Source: JACPXH01 sp964409225 (GTDB lineage Bacteria; Patescibacteriota; Minisyncoccia; JACPXH01). Taken from it: a stretch of 26,862 nucleotides of DNA. Below are positions 1-8,291 of this stretch, piece after piece; positions within the stretch are counted from its first letter, which is position 1, and the number at the start of each line of letters is the position of its first letter. Both the position numbers and the translations under genes were made by a program. The notes beneath the pieces were generated by a model. That model made no database searches, was not told the origin of the DNA, and was given only the letters and a program-made list of their open reading frames with translations. Where the stretch lies: NCBI GenBank assembly GCA_964409225.1, contig CAYPCM010000008.1, forward strand, positions 1 to 26,862, in the 5' to 3' direction.

Positions 1-59
1 TCGAATACTACATGGGGTGGCGACCGCGGTTTTGCGTGCCGACTGCGGCGGCTCTTGCG

Positions 60-2234
60 TTAGGCGAGTAGCCGTTCGTAGATGGTATGCATGCGTTGCG
101 CAATCTGGACCCAGTCGTAGTGGCTCACGACCAGTTCCCGGCCCTTTGCGATAATCGCGCGGCGCAGTTCGTCGTTCGCGAGATACGTCTCGATGGCTTT
201 CGCAATGCTCGCGGGACTGCGCACCTCACAGAGCAGCCCGGTCTTACGATCCTCCAGAAAATCTACAATCCCACCAACAGGAGTACCGATAATGGGCAAC
301 CCCGCGGCCATAGCTTCCAGGAACGAATTGCCCAAACCTTCGGACAAGGACGGTCGGCAGAAAATGTCTGAAATTTTCAAATAGTTCGGCAACTCTGCAT
401 GAGCAATCTGGCCCAAGAACAAAACCCGATCCTGAACCCCCAAGTCCTTGGCAAGCTCTCGCAACATCGCCTCATCCTGTCCCGTTCCCAAAATAAGGAG
501 CTTGACTGATCGGCTTTGCCGAGCCTCGGCGCTCACGGGGTGACGTACCCGTGCTACACCCTTAATGAGGTCGTCCACCCCGTTTTTGAGCACGAGACGG
601 GACGTAGTAATCACAACCGGGTCCTCTGGTTTCAACCCCAGCTTCTCACGGAGCGCCTTAAGCTCTGCCGCCGGAACCTCCCTCATGAAATGCGCCACAT
701 CAACGCCGTTTGGAATTACCTCAATGGGGCCGCGGTAGCCCATGCCTTGCGCGAACTTGGCGAGGTATTTCGAGATGGCCTGCACGTAACTTGCCTTGAG
801 AAAAATCTGACTGAACAGCCACGGGGTCACGACAAACAGCCGCACGCGGCGCTTGATGTATTCGATGGGGTCGCCTTCCTGCAGGGTTAGCAGGAAGGGA
901 ATACTCGGGTGCAGCCACTTGAAAAAGAGCGCGGCGAAACCGGCGTAATTCGCCATGATGGCGTGCACCGCCTGGTAAGGATTTCTCCGGTGGAGCCGGT
1001 GCGCTTTGAAAAATGCGAAGATGGGATAGAGGTACTTGAGCGCGCGTTTGCCCCGATGAGAACCCGCAAACAGCCGCGCGAGTCCAGCCATGCGCAGCCG
1101 ATGAACCGTCACGTTACCCATCTGTTCAATCCGGGGCAAGTTGCCCGCAAGATCAACGGTGAGCAAATCAAAATGCCAATCCGGGATGCGGCTCGTGATT
1201 TCTTTAACCGCAACCTCTGCCCCGCCCACAAAGGGAAAGTACGCGACCGAGAACACGAGTACGCGGCGCACGCGTCCCAGGTGTTCACGCACGTAGGGAA
1301 CGGTGCGGCTGAGCCCGTCTTTGAGCGAGACCTCCGGTTCCCAACCAAGTTTCTCTTTCGCTAAAGTGATATCCGGCTTGCGCCGCTCCGGGTCGCCTTC
1401 GGGCAAGGGGCGGACGAATTTCACTTCGCTGGTAGAACCCACGGCCGCACGGATCTCATCAATGAACTGCAAAATCGTACACTCTTCAGGATTGCCAACG
1501 TTGACTGGGCCTAAAAACTCATCTTGTTCCATCATGACGACCAAACCTTTTATCAAATCCGAAATGTACATGAAACTGCGCGTCTGCGTGCCGTCGCCCC
1601 AAACGGTCAGCACCTCGTTGCGCTGAGACTGCACCAGGAAATTCGGCACGGCCCGGCCGTCGGTGAGCGACATGCGGGGGCCGTACGTGTTGAAAATCCT
1701 TGCGATGCGCACGGCAACACCGTACTCGCGGTGATAATCCATGGTGAGCGTCTCGGCCGCGCGCTTGCCCTCGGTGTAGCAGGACCGGCGCGACGTGGGG
1801 TTCACGTTGCCCGCGTACGTTTCCGGCTGCGGATGGACCGTGGGATTGCCGTAGACTTCGGAGGTGGAAGCAAAGAGGACCTTGGCGCGCTTGGCGCGCG
1901 CAAGCTCGAGCACGTTGAAGGTTCCAACCACGTTGATCCGCATGGTTTCGACCGGATCAAACTGGTAATGGAGCGGGGCGGCCGGGCAAGCCAAGTGGTA
2001 CACTTCATCAACCGAACCCGAGACATCAAAGGGTTTCACAATATCGTGTTCAAAGAGAACAAAGTGAGGTGACGAAAGCAGCTGTTCAATGTTGCGCCGC
2101 GAGCCCGTAAAAAAGTTGTCCAGACAAATCACAAAGTCCCCTCGCTCCACAAGGTATTCACACAGATTGGACCCAATAAAACCGGCCCCGCCGGTTACCA
2201 GAATGCGTTTGGGTTTCTTCTTCTCAACCACCAT
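60..2234 (-). CDS. UDP-glucuronate decarboxylase (UDP-xylose synthase) fused to a GT4 glycosyltransferase
   Basis: A 724-residue two-domain protein. Residues about 10-318 form an extended short-chain dehydrogenase: the NAD-binding TGGAGFIGS lies at 14-22, STSEVYG at 123-129 and the catalytic Tyr/Lys pair in CYTEGK (Y153, K157). CYTEGK closely resembles the motif of UDP-glucuronate decarboxylases, which make UDP-xylose. Residues about 323-724 are a GT-B fold GT4 transferase with FVGGAE near 335-340, IPNGVD at 507-512 and the E-X7-E pair E632/E640. The two activities are normally separate proteins; here they share one uninterrupted frame with a linker of only a few residues. The fusion suggests that the sugar nucleotide is passed to the attached transferase, but the true donor is unknown. 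The ATG is chosen because a near-consensus promoter ends 8 nt before it. A terminator separates it from the upstream cupin gene, so it is transcribed on its own. Confidence 0.85.
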   Translation of the reverse strand: MVVEKKKPKRILVTGGAGFIGSNLCEYLVERGDFVICLDNFFTGSRRNIEQLLSSPHFVLFEHDIVKPFDVSGSVDEVYHLACPAAPLHYQFDPVETMRINVVGTFNVLELARAKRAKVLFASTSEVYGNPTVHPQPETYAGNVNPTSRRSCYTEGKRAAETLTMDYHREYGVAVRIARIFNTYGPRMSLTDGRAVPNFLVQSQRNEVLTVWGDGTQTRSFMYISDLIKGLVVMMEQDEFLGPVNVGNPEECTILQFIDEIRAAVGSTSEVKFVRPLPEGDPERRKPDITLAKEKLGWEPEVSLKDGLSRTVPYVREHLGRVRRVLVFSVAYFPFVGGAEVAVKEITSRIPDWHFDLLTVDLAGNLPRIEQMGNVTVHRLRMAGLARLFAGSHRGKRALKYLYPIFAFFKAHRLHRRNPYQAVHAIMANYAGFAALFFKWLHPSIPFLLTLQEGDPIEYIKRRVRLFVVTPWLFSQIFLKASYVQAISKYLAKFAQGMGYRGPIEVIPNGVDVAHFMREVPAAELKALREKLGLKPEDPVVITTSRLVLKNGVDDLIKGVARVRHPVSAEARQSRSVKLLILGTGQDEAMLRELAKDLGVQDRVLFLGQIAHAELPNYLKISDIFCRPSLSEGLGNSFLEAMAAGLPIIGTPVGGIVDFLEDRKTGLLCEVRSPASIAKAIETYLANDELRRAIIAKGRELVVSHYDWVQIAQRMHTIYERLLA

Positions 2235-2242
2235 GCCCTACT

Positions 2243-2272
2243 ATTGTAGACATCTGAAAGCCAAAAAGTCAA
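2243..2272 (-). promoter_or_regulatory. Sigma-70-type promoter of the UXS-GT4 gene
   Basis: On the minus strand TTGACT (2267-2272), an 18-nt spacer and TACAAT (2243-2248). The -10 box ends 8 nt before the ATG at 2234, so transcription should begin within about 2 nt of the start codon. No Shine-Dalgarno sequence is possible on such an mRNA. Confidence 0.65.
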
Positions 2273-2299
2273 TCATCACTAGACCACGAAAAGAGAAGA

Positions 2300-2326
2300 G
2301 CGCAGCCCGCATCACGCGGACTGCGC
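2300..2326 (-). terminator. Rho-independent terminator after the cupin gene
   Basis: An 11-bp stem with one mismatch (2300-2310 with 2316-2326) and a 5-nt loop. On the minus strand a pyrimidine/T-rich run follows. It ends the 2H-phosphoesterase/cupin transcript just before the promoter of the UXS-GT4 gene. Confidence 0.6.
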
Positions 2327-2345
2327 CCCTGAAAACCTCCTTCCT

Positions 2346-2924
2346 CTAGGCCGTTGCTGGGGCCCGAACCACCCGAACTTCTCCTGCCCCTTGCGTCTGC
2401 GGCTCCTCCCGAATCCAGTCTGACTTGAACTGCTCGGGCGAGATCGTACGATCAGCTTGTACCGTCGTGATGAGACAGTACCGCTCTGGGTCGCGGTTCA
2501 TCACGGTATGCCGCACCCCAGGCTCCTCGAGCACGGTGTCGCCTGGGTTAAGGACCTCGCCTTGTGTCACGATCAGCGCCCAGTCCTCCTCGGTGAGATC
2601 CGCGCTTTCGATGGCGATGAGTTCGCCTTCATCCACATGCGTGACCTCATGGATGAGAAGGTGTGTGTGGAAGGGCTGCACGTGCCCGGGCGGGATCTCG
2701 GTGATGATGACCTTGACCGGCACTGACTCACCGGCCATGCTCGTCATCTTCCGGTAGTAGTACCGGATTTCCATGCGTTCTGCCCTGGCGGCCGCGAGGA
2801 TCGCGACGATGTTGAGTTTCGGATCCTTGGTGCAGTCGTAGGACACGTACTGCCCAGACTCACCATACTTCTTCCGCGGATCGATCACGGCGATCTCTTC
2901 CATGCCCCTACGAATCACCCGCAT
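2346..2924 (-). CDS. Cupin-domain protein
   Basis: A 192-residue protein with a single cupin beta-barrel signature. Motif 1 is around PFHTHLLIHEVTHVDEGE (two His and a Glu, with a further His), and motif 2 is GVRHTVMNRD with a His. These residues would bind one metal ion. Cupins range from isomerases and dioxygenases to simple sugar or ligand binders, and the sequence alone does not choose between them. The surrounding sugar genes make a sugar-related role possible but unproven. The ATG has a near-perfect Shine-Dalgarno (GAGGAGGTGA) 5-6 nt upstream. The gene follows the 2H phosphoesterase by 21 nt, so the two are probably co-transcribed, and a terminator follows. Confidence 0.75.
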   Translation of the reverse strand: MRVIRRGMEEIAVIDPRKKYGESGQYVSYDCTKDPKLNIVAILAAARAERMEIRYYYRKMTSMAGESVPVKVIITEIPPGHVQPFHTHLLIHEVTHVDEGELIAIESADLTEEDWALIVTQGEVLNPGDTVLEEPGVRHTVMNRDPERYCLITTVQADRTISPEQFKSDWIREEPQTQGAGEVRVVRAPATA

Positions 2925-2945
2925 CTTATCTCACCTCCTCTCTGT

Positions 2946-3566
2946 TCAGAATTCCCGTTTGGCAACAATGCGGTCGCACTGCCCATCGGGTCCACCAACG
3001 TACAGCATGAGCCGCTGGAAGGTCGTCTGACCGGGTGGCCGTAAGTCAGCGAGGATCGCGTCCAGCTCCTCGCGCCCCACTGGGGATACCGCCCGGCCGA
3101 GCGTAATATGAGGCCGGAACGCATCCCCGCAGAATGGATAACCAAACTGCTTTACGTTTTCCGCTTCACGGACGGAGAGCCCCGTCAGGCCCTGCCGGGC
3201 TGCTGGCGCTTCGTCTTGCGCTCGATGCGGCGCAAGTGCACAAACCGTCGATTGATGCATCGCCACGAGTTCTGCCGACGACTGAAGGTCTGCGAAAACG
3301 AAAGACTCCGCAAAAACCCCCAAACCAAACACGGCAGTGGAGTATGCCGGCCACCATTCTATTTCCTGAAGGGACGGCACAAGCGACTCCGGGTCCAGCC
3401 GGAAACTTGCCTGGTAGAGCGTTACATGGGGTGGGTACCGATCAAACCCGAGCGTGAATCGAAGCGGCAGCCGCCGCCCCAATTCCACACTCGCTGAAAC
3501 AGCCCAGTGGATTGTTGGCCAATTCGGCTCGATTGCCACCCCGATCGTCAGAAGATCGTTCGCCAT
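2946..3566 (-). CDS. 2H phosphoesterase / LigT-like (2'-5' RNA ligase family) protein
   Basis: A 206-residue protein with the two H-x-T/S signatures of the 2H superfamily: PPHVTLYQ in the N-terminal half and RPHITLGR in the C-terminal half, each at the end of one lobe of the bilobal fold. Family members hydrolyse cyclic or 2'-5' phosphodiester bonds in RNA and nucleotides; the substrate here is unknown. It is the first gene of a two-gene unit with the cupin gene (21-nt gap). A purine-rich AAGGGGGG lies before the ATG. The second to ninth codons overlap a copy of the CGATCG-AGAAGAT motif that recurs beyond the divergent glycosyltransferase. It is transcribed divergently from the GT4 gene, with about 100 bp between them. 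Confidence 0.75.
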   Translation of the reverse strand: MANDLLTIGVAIEPNWPTIHWAVSASVELGRRLPLRFTLGFDRYPPHVTLYQASFRLDPESLVPSLQEIEWWPAYSTAVFGLGVFAESFVFADLQSSAELVAMHQSTVCALAPHRAQDEAPAARQGLTGLSVREAENVKQFGYPFCGDAFRPHITLGRAVSPVGREELDAILADLRPPGQTTFQRLMLYVGGPDGQCDRIVAKREF

Positions 3567-3634
3567 GGAATACCCCCCTTTTTTGCGATCGTCATAACTA
3601 CAAAGAACGCAGCCAATTCACCCCTATCAAATTA

Positions 3635-3662
3635 TTGACTTTCCGTCAAGTGGTGCTACAGT
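3635..3662 (+). promoter_or_regulatory. Promoter of the GT4 gene, with inverted repeat at -35
   Basis: TTGACT (3635-3640), a 16-nt spacer and TACAGT (3657-3662) with an extended -10 TGC. The -10 ends 10 nt before the ATG at 3673, again predicting a leaderless mRNA. The -35 is half of an inverted repeat TTGAC-N5-GTCAA (3635-3649). The other half reads TTGACG on the minus strand and could serve the divergent 2H gene, although no good minus-strand -10 is seen. Confidence 0.6.
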
Positions 3663-3672
3663 GTGAGCGCTC

Positions 3673-4809
3673 ATGCCGAATAGAACAAAAGTCCTCTACG
3701 TCGTCACCCAATCCGAATTCGGCGGAGCGCAGCGGTATGTGCTCGATTTGGCTATAAACCTACCGAACGATCAATACGAGATTATGATCGCTTGCGGCGA
3801 AGGCAGCGGCGAGCTTATCGCCCGAGCTTTCGAGCACGGCGTTCCAACGCACCCGCTCCGGTCAGTGGGCCGCGCAATCAGCCTATTACGCGACAGTGCT
3901 GGTTTTTTTGAACTTGTTGCGCTCTTCCGAAAAGAGCGGCCGGATGTCGTACATCTCAACAGCTCCAAAGCCGGCATCCTCGGCGGACTTGCGGCAAAAG
4001 TGGCACGGGTCCCAAAAATTATATTCACCGCGCACGGCCTCGTGTTCCACGAACCACTGCCCCGTTGGCAAAAAGCCCTGTACCGGTTACTGGAACAATC
4101 AGCCCGGCCGTTGCGCGACGCCATCATCACCGTCTCAAACGCTGACCGCGAAAGCGCGATCCGGGCGCGCCTTGCTCGGCCGGAACGCATCATGCATATT
4201 CCAAACGGCATCGGCGATGTTGCATTTTTAGATCGCACCGCCGCGCGTGCCGCACTTGCACAAAAAATCGGCCGCGCGCTACCCGACCGACTCATTGGCA
4301 CAATCGCCAATTTCTACCCCACCAAAGGTCTCCCCTGCCTTCTTGCCGCGCTCCACGAGGTTCGCCGCACGCATCCCGATATTACAGCCGTCATCATCGG
4401 CGAGGGCACGGAGCGCCCGTACCTCGAATCACTCATCGAAAAAAACAATCTCCACAACACGGTTATCCTCGCCGGCGCTCTCCCGAACGCTGCCCGATGC
4501 CTCAAGGCGTTCGACCTATTTGTGCTACCCTCGGTCAAAGAGGGCTGGCCCTACGCGATCCTCGAAGCCATGGCCGCCGAAGTGCCGATCGTTGCAACTC
4601 GCGTAGGCGGCATCCCCGAGATGCTCGAACCAGACCGCGGCATGCTCGTGCCGGCTGCGGATCCGAAAGCGCTTACCCGCGCTATCGCTTATATGCTCGT
4701 ACGCCCGACCGCCGCTCAAGCCGCGACCAGGCGCGCCTGTCTGGCGGCGACGAGCAAATTTACCTTGAGCCGTATGATCGAACGCACCCGTGCCGTCTAC
4801 GAGAGATAA
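3673..4809 (+). CDS. Glycosyltransferase family 4 protein
   Basis: A 378-residue GT-B fold retaining glycosyltransferase. The N-terminal Rossmann lobe begins with FGGAQRYV (16-23), which binds the acceptor. The nucleotide-sugar lobe contains IPNGIGDV (177-184), GEGTERPYL (243-251) and the E-X7-E motif (E290, E298) in VKEGWPYAILEAM. It transfers a sugar from an NDP donor to a lipid-linked or surface glycan at the cytoplasmic membrane face; donor and acceptor cannot be read from the sequence. It is the only confident plus-strand protein gene in the window. No Shine-Dalgarno is seen; the start is set by the promoter ending 10 nt upstream. It lies between two clusters of CGATCG-centred palindromes, unusual for a single gene and possibly a sign that it was acquired as a unit. 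Confidence 0.85.
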   Translation: MPNRTKVLYVVTQSEFGGAQRYVLDLAINLPNDQYEIMIACGEGSGELIARAFEHGVPTHPLRSVGRAISLLRDSAGFFELVALFRKERPDVVHLNSSKAGILGGLAAKVARVPKIIFTAHGLVFHEPLPRWQKALYRLLEQSARPLRDAIITVSNADRESAIRARLARPERIMHIPNGIGDVAFLDRTAARAALAQKIGRALPDRLIGTIANFYPTKGLPCLLAALHEVRRTHPDITAVIIGEGTERPYLESLIEKNNLHNTVILAGALPNAARCLKAFDLFVLPSVKEGWPYAILEAMAAEVPIVATRVGGIPEMLEPDRGMLVPAADPKALTRAIAYMLVRPTAAQAATRRACLAATSKFTLSRMIERTRAVYER

Positions 4810-4825
4810 TACGGTCACGCCATAT

Positions 4826-4958
4826 ATCATCTTCTAGCGATCGCTAGGAGATGGTACCTGCATGTATCATTGTATGACGATCGCCAGAAGATGATACAGG
4901 GCGGAATACGTAGCGGAACCGGAGTAACGTTCTTTTGACGATCGCTAGAAGATAGAAC
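4826..4958. repeat. Three related CGATCG-centred palindromes
   Basis: Palindrome 1 (4826-4855, 30 bp) is symmetric around CTAGCGATCGCTAG, broken only by two positions that would be G-U pairs in RNA. Palindrome 2 (4864-4897) is GTATCAT...ATGATAC around GACGATCGCCAG. Palindrome 3 (4929-4958) is GTTCT...AGAAC around GACGATCGCTAG. All share CGATCGCYAGAAGAT or its one-mismatch form. The outer arms differ between copies but stay self-complementary. They fill the gap between the convergent GT4 and ligase genes. No T-tract follows any of them, so they are not typical terminators; they may still end transcription or bind a protein. Confidence 0.65.
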
Positions 4959-5045
4959 ACGAAATCTGTACGCTCGCATGATCATTGACGCTGTGCAGAT
5001 CACTCTCGACCAAACCGATGCAAAAGCCCCGTTGGAGATCTCGAC

Positions 5046-7382
5046 TCACCGCAGCCCCTGCTGACTCCCCGGGGCACCTCTGACGCCTCGCAACGACCGC
5101 AGAAACTCCTCGGCCTCCGGCGCGTAGCTACCGTCGAGTTCAACCGCTTTTTCAACCGCCGCGGTCGCCTTGGCCACGTCGCCGAGTTCTCGGTAGACCG
5201 CAGCGAGTTTCGCATACGTCTCGGCTGACGGCTCCAGCAACACGATTGCCTCATACGTTTCTGCCAACTTCCGGTAGTCGCGCTTAGCCGTATACACGCG
5301 CAGCACCCGCTTCAAATGCCTCAATGATTTAAGGTTGAGCCCCAGCTCACTCGCTTTCTGGAACTCGCCATACCCTTCGGCCTCGCGGCCGGAAACGAGA
5401 AGCGCTGCCCCAAGGTTCCAATGCGCTTCCATAACATTAGGTGCAAGCTTAACCGCCTCCCGGAACGCCGCGACGCCTTCGTCAAACTTCTGTTGGCTCA
5501 TCTTCGCTTGCCCAAGTTCATAGTACAAAGGCGCCCGACCGGGGGAGAGCGCGATCGCGCGCTGGAACGCGTCGGGTACGCGGTCAAGGAATGCTGGGTT
5601 AACCGTATCGGCGCCGTTGTAGAGGGTAAGGAGGTAGACGTAATGGAAGGCGTCCTGCGGCTCGGCCGCGATGTTCTTCTGGATCTCTGCTTCGGCTTTC
5701 GCAACCATTGCTTGCACAAACTCTGGCGGCACGCCGGGGGTACGCACGACCTGAAGCGTGAAATCCACGAGCTTGTGGCGCGCCTCGAGGTCCATATAGG
5801 TTCGCAGACGGAACGTCTCGTCAATCGCCGCCGCACCTTCCTCGAGCCAATTGGACTTCGCGAAGGTAATCATCCCTGAAATGGCGCGGTTTGCAAGCGC
5901 GGGGCGCACGTTGAAAGCGTAGATCGCAGCCACGGCGAGGATCGCGAGCGCGGCAACCGCTGCCCGTCTCGGAGCTGGCGGCGCAATCGGCGCCGGCTCG
6001 CCCCGTACAAATCGCTCCGCGATTCTACGGGGCTCGCCCGCAGCCGCGGGCATCGCCGCGCTCGCGATAAACGGAAGCAGAACCCCGAACGCGAGCAGGT
6101 ACGTAAGCAGGGTATCGAAGACAAACATGTTCTGGATGAAGTATCCCGCGATCCCGGCCGCAAGGATGACCGCGACTGAACGCTTAATTGCTCCCTCGCG
6201 CACCGCGCGCCGAAGGGTCCAAAGCGCAGCGCCGATGATCGAAAGATACGCGGCGAGTCCCGCGACGCCGGTCGTGACGCCCACGTCGAAGATGATGTTG
6301 TGCGCCCGATCGAACCACACCTGCGATCCATCGTCGCGGTAGATCGCGACCGGGAAGTGCTTGTTGAAGGCGACGTTGTAGTTCTCGTACCCCCAGCCGA
6401 GGAAGAAGCGCTCACGCCACGCGCCCCACGAAGCGCGCCAAGTGGCTAAACGGGACTGTGTCGTAATGTCGCTGGCTGAAATAGTGGTGAGTCGCCGGAG
6501 CATGCCGTTCGCCTGCACCCAGGATTCCGCGCGGTTTATCCATACGAACCACGCAGCGAACGCAAGGACGATCGCGGCTGTGCCCACGCCGAACCGGACG
6601 CGGCGCGACGGCGCCGCGATGCATAACCCGATACCAACAATGCCAAGCCCTGCGAGGAACCCCAACGCCGCGCCGCGGGTTTCAGTAGCGAACAGAATGG
6701 AAAGGTTAAATAGCGCCGCCGCGGCAATGGTGATCCGCCACCCAACCGCTCGTTCTCGCACGAGGAGCACGCCCGCCAAAACGAGATTCAAGAGAAGGTA
6801 TCCGCCAAAGAAGCTCGCGTTGCCGATGGTGGAAGCCGGCCGACCAGTGCCGATAATGCGAATGAGACCAAAGAGCGACTCTTGATTAAATATCTGCGCC
6901 AGGCCGTAGATCGCGGTGAGTACCGAGACGCCGAGTGAAACGAGCATGAGCCGGCGCCAACCCCCCCAGCGCCGGATTGTCCAGCTTGCGATACCGAAGA
7001 ACAGAACGACGTGCGCCAGCGTAAGAATCCCCTCGCTCCGTTCGGCATTCCCCCAGAAGCTTCTGGAGGGGTTGACGCCGACGATACTCGCTAGGACCAC
7101 CACGCCAAGGTACGCAAGGATCGCGATGTGGATCGCTGTCCAGCGCGGCCGGAACGCGGGCTCGCGCAGCGCAAGCCCAACATAGAGCACCATCGCGATT
7201 TCTACGATGATCCGAAACGCGAACGTGCGCGGCGTGATGAACGGGAAGAAAAACTTCGAGCTGACGACGATTGGAAGAAGGGCAGCAGCAGCGAAGAGAC
7301 CCCACAATATCCACCACAGCACTCGCCCGCTCCGGGTGAGCGGGCGAGTATCGCCGACAGAATTGACAACACCGTTGACCAC
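5046..7382 (-). CDS. O-antigen ligase / O-oligosaccharyltransferase-like (Wzy_C) membrane protein with C-terminal TPRs
   Basis: A 778-residue protein. Residues about 20-440 contain around 11-12 hydrophobic segments. A large extracytoplasmic loop of about 70 residues (293-368) carries RLATWRASWGAWRERF (R311 onward) and the RAHNIIFD motif with H361. Arg and His in this loop are characteristic of the WaaL/PglL family, which moves undecaprenyl-linked glycans onto lipid A-core or protein. After a proline/alanine-rich linker (460-472) and another membrane segment (474-490), residues about 600-770 form TPR-like helical pairs. Because the S-layer gene lies one gene upstream, protein glycosylation is a reasonable guess. 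The start is a GTG one base after the TAA of the preceding TPR gene, so translation is probably coupled; no good Shine-Dalgarno is visible, and a later GTG (V21) is an alternative start. Confidence 0.75.
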   Translation of the reverse strand: MVNGVVNSVGDTRPLTRSGRVLWWILWGLFAAAALLPIVVSSKFFFPFITPRTFAFRIIVEIAMVLYVGLALREPAFRPRWTAIHIAILAYLGVVVLASIVGVNPSRSFWGNAERSEGILTLAHVVLFFGIASWTIRRWGGWRRLMLVSLGVSVLTAIYGLAQIFNQESLFGLIRIIGTGRPASTIGNASFFGGYLLLNLVLAGVLLVRERAVGWRITIAAAALFNLSILFATETRGAALGFLAGLGIVGIGLCIAAPSRRVRFGVGTAAIVLAFAAWFVWINRAESWVQANGMLRRLTTISASDITTQSRLATWRASWGAWRERFFLGWGYENYNVAFNKHFPVAIYRDDGSQVWFDRAHNIIFDVGVTTGVAGLAAYLSIIGAALWTLRRAVREGAIKRSVAVILAAGIAGYFIQNMFVFDTLLTYLLAFGVLLPFIASAAMPAAAGEPRRIAERFVRGEPAPIAPPAPRRAAVAALAILAVAAIYAFNVRPALANRAISGMITFAKSNWLEEGAAAIDETFRLRTYMDLEARHKLVDFTLQVVRTPGVPPEFVQAMVAKAEAEIQKNIAAEPQDAFHYVYLLTLYNGADTVNPAFLDRVPDAFQRAIALSPGRAPLYYELGQAKMSQQKFDEGVAAFREAVKLAPNVMEAHWNLGAALLVSGREAEGYGEFQKASELGLNLKSLRHLKRVLRVYTAKRDYRKLAETYEAIVLLEPSAETYAKLAAVYRELGDVAKATAAVEKAVELDGSYAPEAEEFLRSLRGVRGAPGSQQGLR

Positions 7383-7383
7383 G

Positions 7384-8145
7384 TTAGCGTAACGCGGCGC
7401 GCAGACGCGCGATCTCCTTGATTACCGGATCGTTGTTCGGCGTGATTGTGAGCGATTCCTCGAACCACCGGATTGCCTCGGGGAGGTTGCCGTTGTCGCG
7501 GTAGTAGCTCGCCAAAAGCACCATGAGGTCAGACGACTTTGGCTCCACCCGAAGACCGCGCTGGAGGACCCCAATCGCGTCAACCCCCTTGTCTTTACCT
7601 TGCGCGCGGTAGATCTCGTGGAGGTCCCGATAGTACTGGATGTTGACCGTGTATTCGGGCGCTTTGTTCTCACGCTGCATCTCCTTGAATGCTTCCTCGT
7701 TTTCGATGGCTTTGAGGTAGTTCGCCTCGGCCTTCGCCTTGTCGTTGAGGAAGAACCCGTAGAGGTTCCCCAAGGCGCCGAACGAAATAGAATTTTTCGG
7801 CCGGAGTTGCCCCGCGTGCTCCCAGATTTCGCGAGCGCCTTCGTAATCGCAGACGAACTTTTTCATGAGCCCGGCGGTATACCACGAGTTGAACGCATCC
7901 GGATCACGTTCGAGCACCTCCCGATTCGCCTCGAAGGTACCGGTGAACTCCTGCAGGCGATCGGCCGGCATCTCGGCGCAGTGGTTGGCGAACTGGAAGA
8001 ACGCGCCGAGCTCGGTCGGTCGGCGAGACGGGTTGCCAGACCGTACCTGCAGCCAGAGGAGCAGTACGCCAACCACCACGATGGCCGTAGTCACCGTGAG
8101 CGCAACCCACCGCTGGCGCAGGAATCCCCAGAATGTCTGAAACAT
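7384..8145 (-). CDS. Membrane-anchored TPR protein
   Basis: From the ATG at 8145 this is a 253-residue protein. It has a short cytoplasmic N-terminus (MFQTFWGFLRQRW), one transmembrane helix at about 14-34, and then TPR-like repeats with A/Y/G spacing (for example DAFNSWYTAGLMKKF and KNSISFGALGNLYGFF). The open frame runs upstream to 8358, but that would read through the strong S-layer terminator at 8215-8243. The ATG at 8145 has GGAG 4 nt upstream and is preferred; ATG 8163 is an alternative. It abuts the ligase gene (1-nt gap), so the two probably form an operon and may interact through their TPRs. TPR domains bind proteins; nothing catalytic is visible. Confidence 0.7.
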   Translation of the reverse strand: MFQTFWGFLRQRWVALTVTTAIVVVGVLLLWLQVRSGNPSRRPTELGAFFQFANHCAEMPADRLQEFTGTFEANREVLERDPDAFNSWYTAGLMKKFVCDYEGAREIWEHAGQLRPKNSISFGALGNLYGFFLNDKAKAEANYLKAIENEEAFKEMQRENKAPEYTVNIQYYRDLHEIYRAQGKDKGVDAIGVLQRGLRVEPKSSDLMVLLASYYRDNGNLPEAIRWFEESLTITPNNDPVIKEIARLRAALR

Positions 8146-8214
8146 AGGGCTCCAAGATACCATACGCCGTGCGCGCTCTTCAAGCTCTCGCGCCGTAGAA
8201 TCACGAGACAAACA

Positions 8215-8243
8215 AAAGCCCCCGCCATAATGGCGGGGGCTTT
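8215..8243 (-). terminator. Strong terminator after the S-layer gene
   Basis: A perfect 13-bp stem (8215-8227 with 8231-8243) with a 3-nt loop, GC-rich and bounded by A and T runs. On the minus strand CTTTTGTTTG follows. It isolates the highly expressed S-layer gene from the TPR/ligase operon and could also act on plus-strand transcripts. Confidence 0.85.
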
Positions 8244-8291
8244 GCGTCGTCTCTCCAGGTGTCCACAAGCCACTGGAGAAACTGGATCGGC

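Noticed and set aside
4826..4855. Cyanobacterial HIP1 repeat (GCGATCGC)
   Set aside because: The octamer is present, but nothing else in the window is cyanobacterial and the surrounding palindrome is longer and specific to this locus.
4826..4958. Short CRISPR array
   Set aside because: The units are palindromes with differing arms and unequal spacing (40 and 61 bp), with no uniform direct repeat or cas gene.
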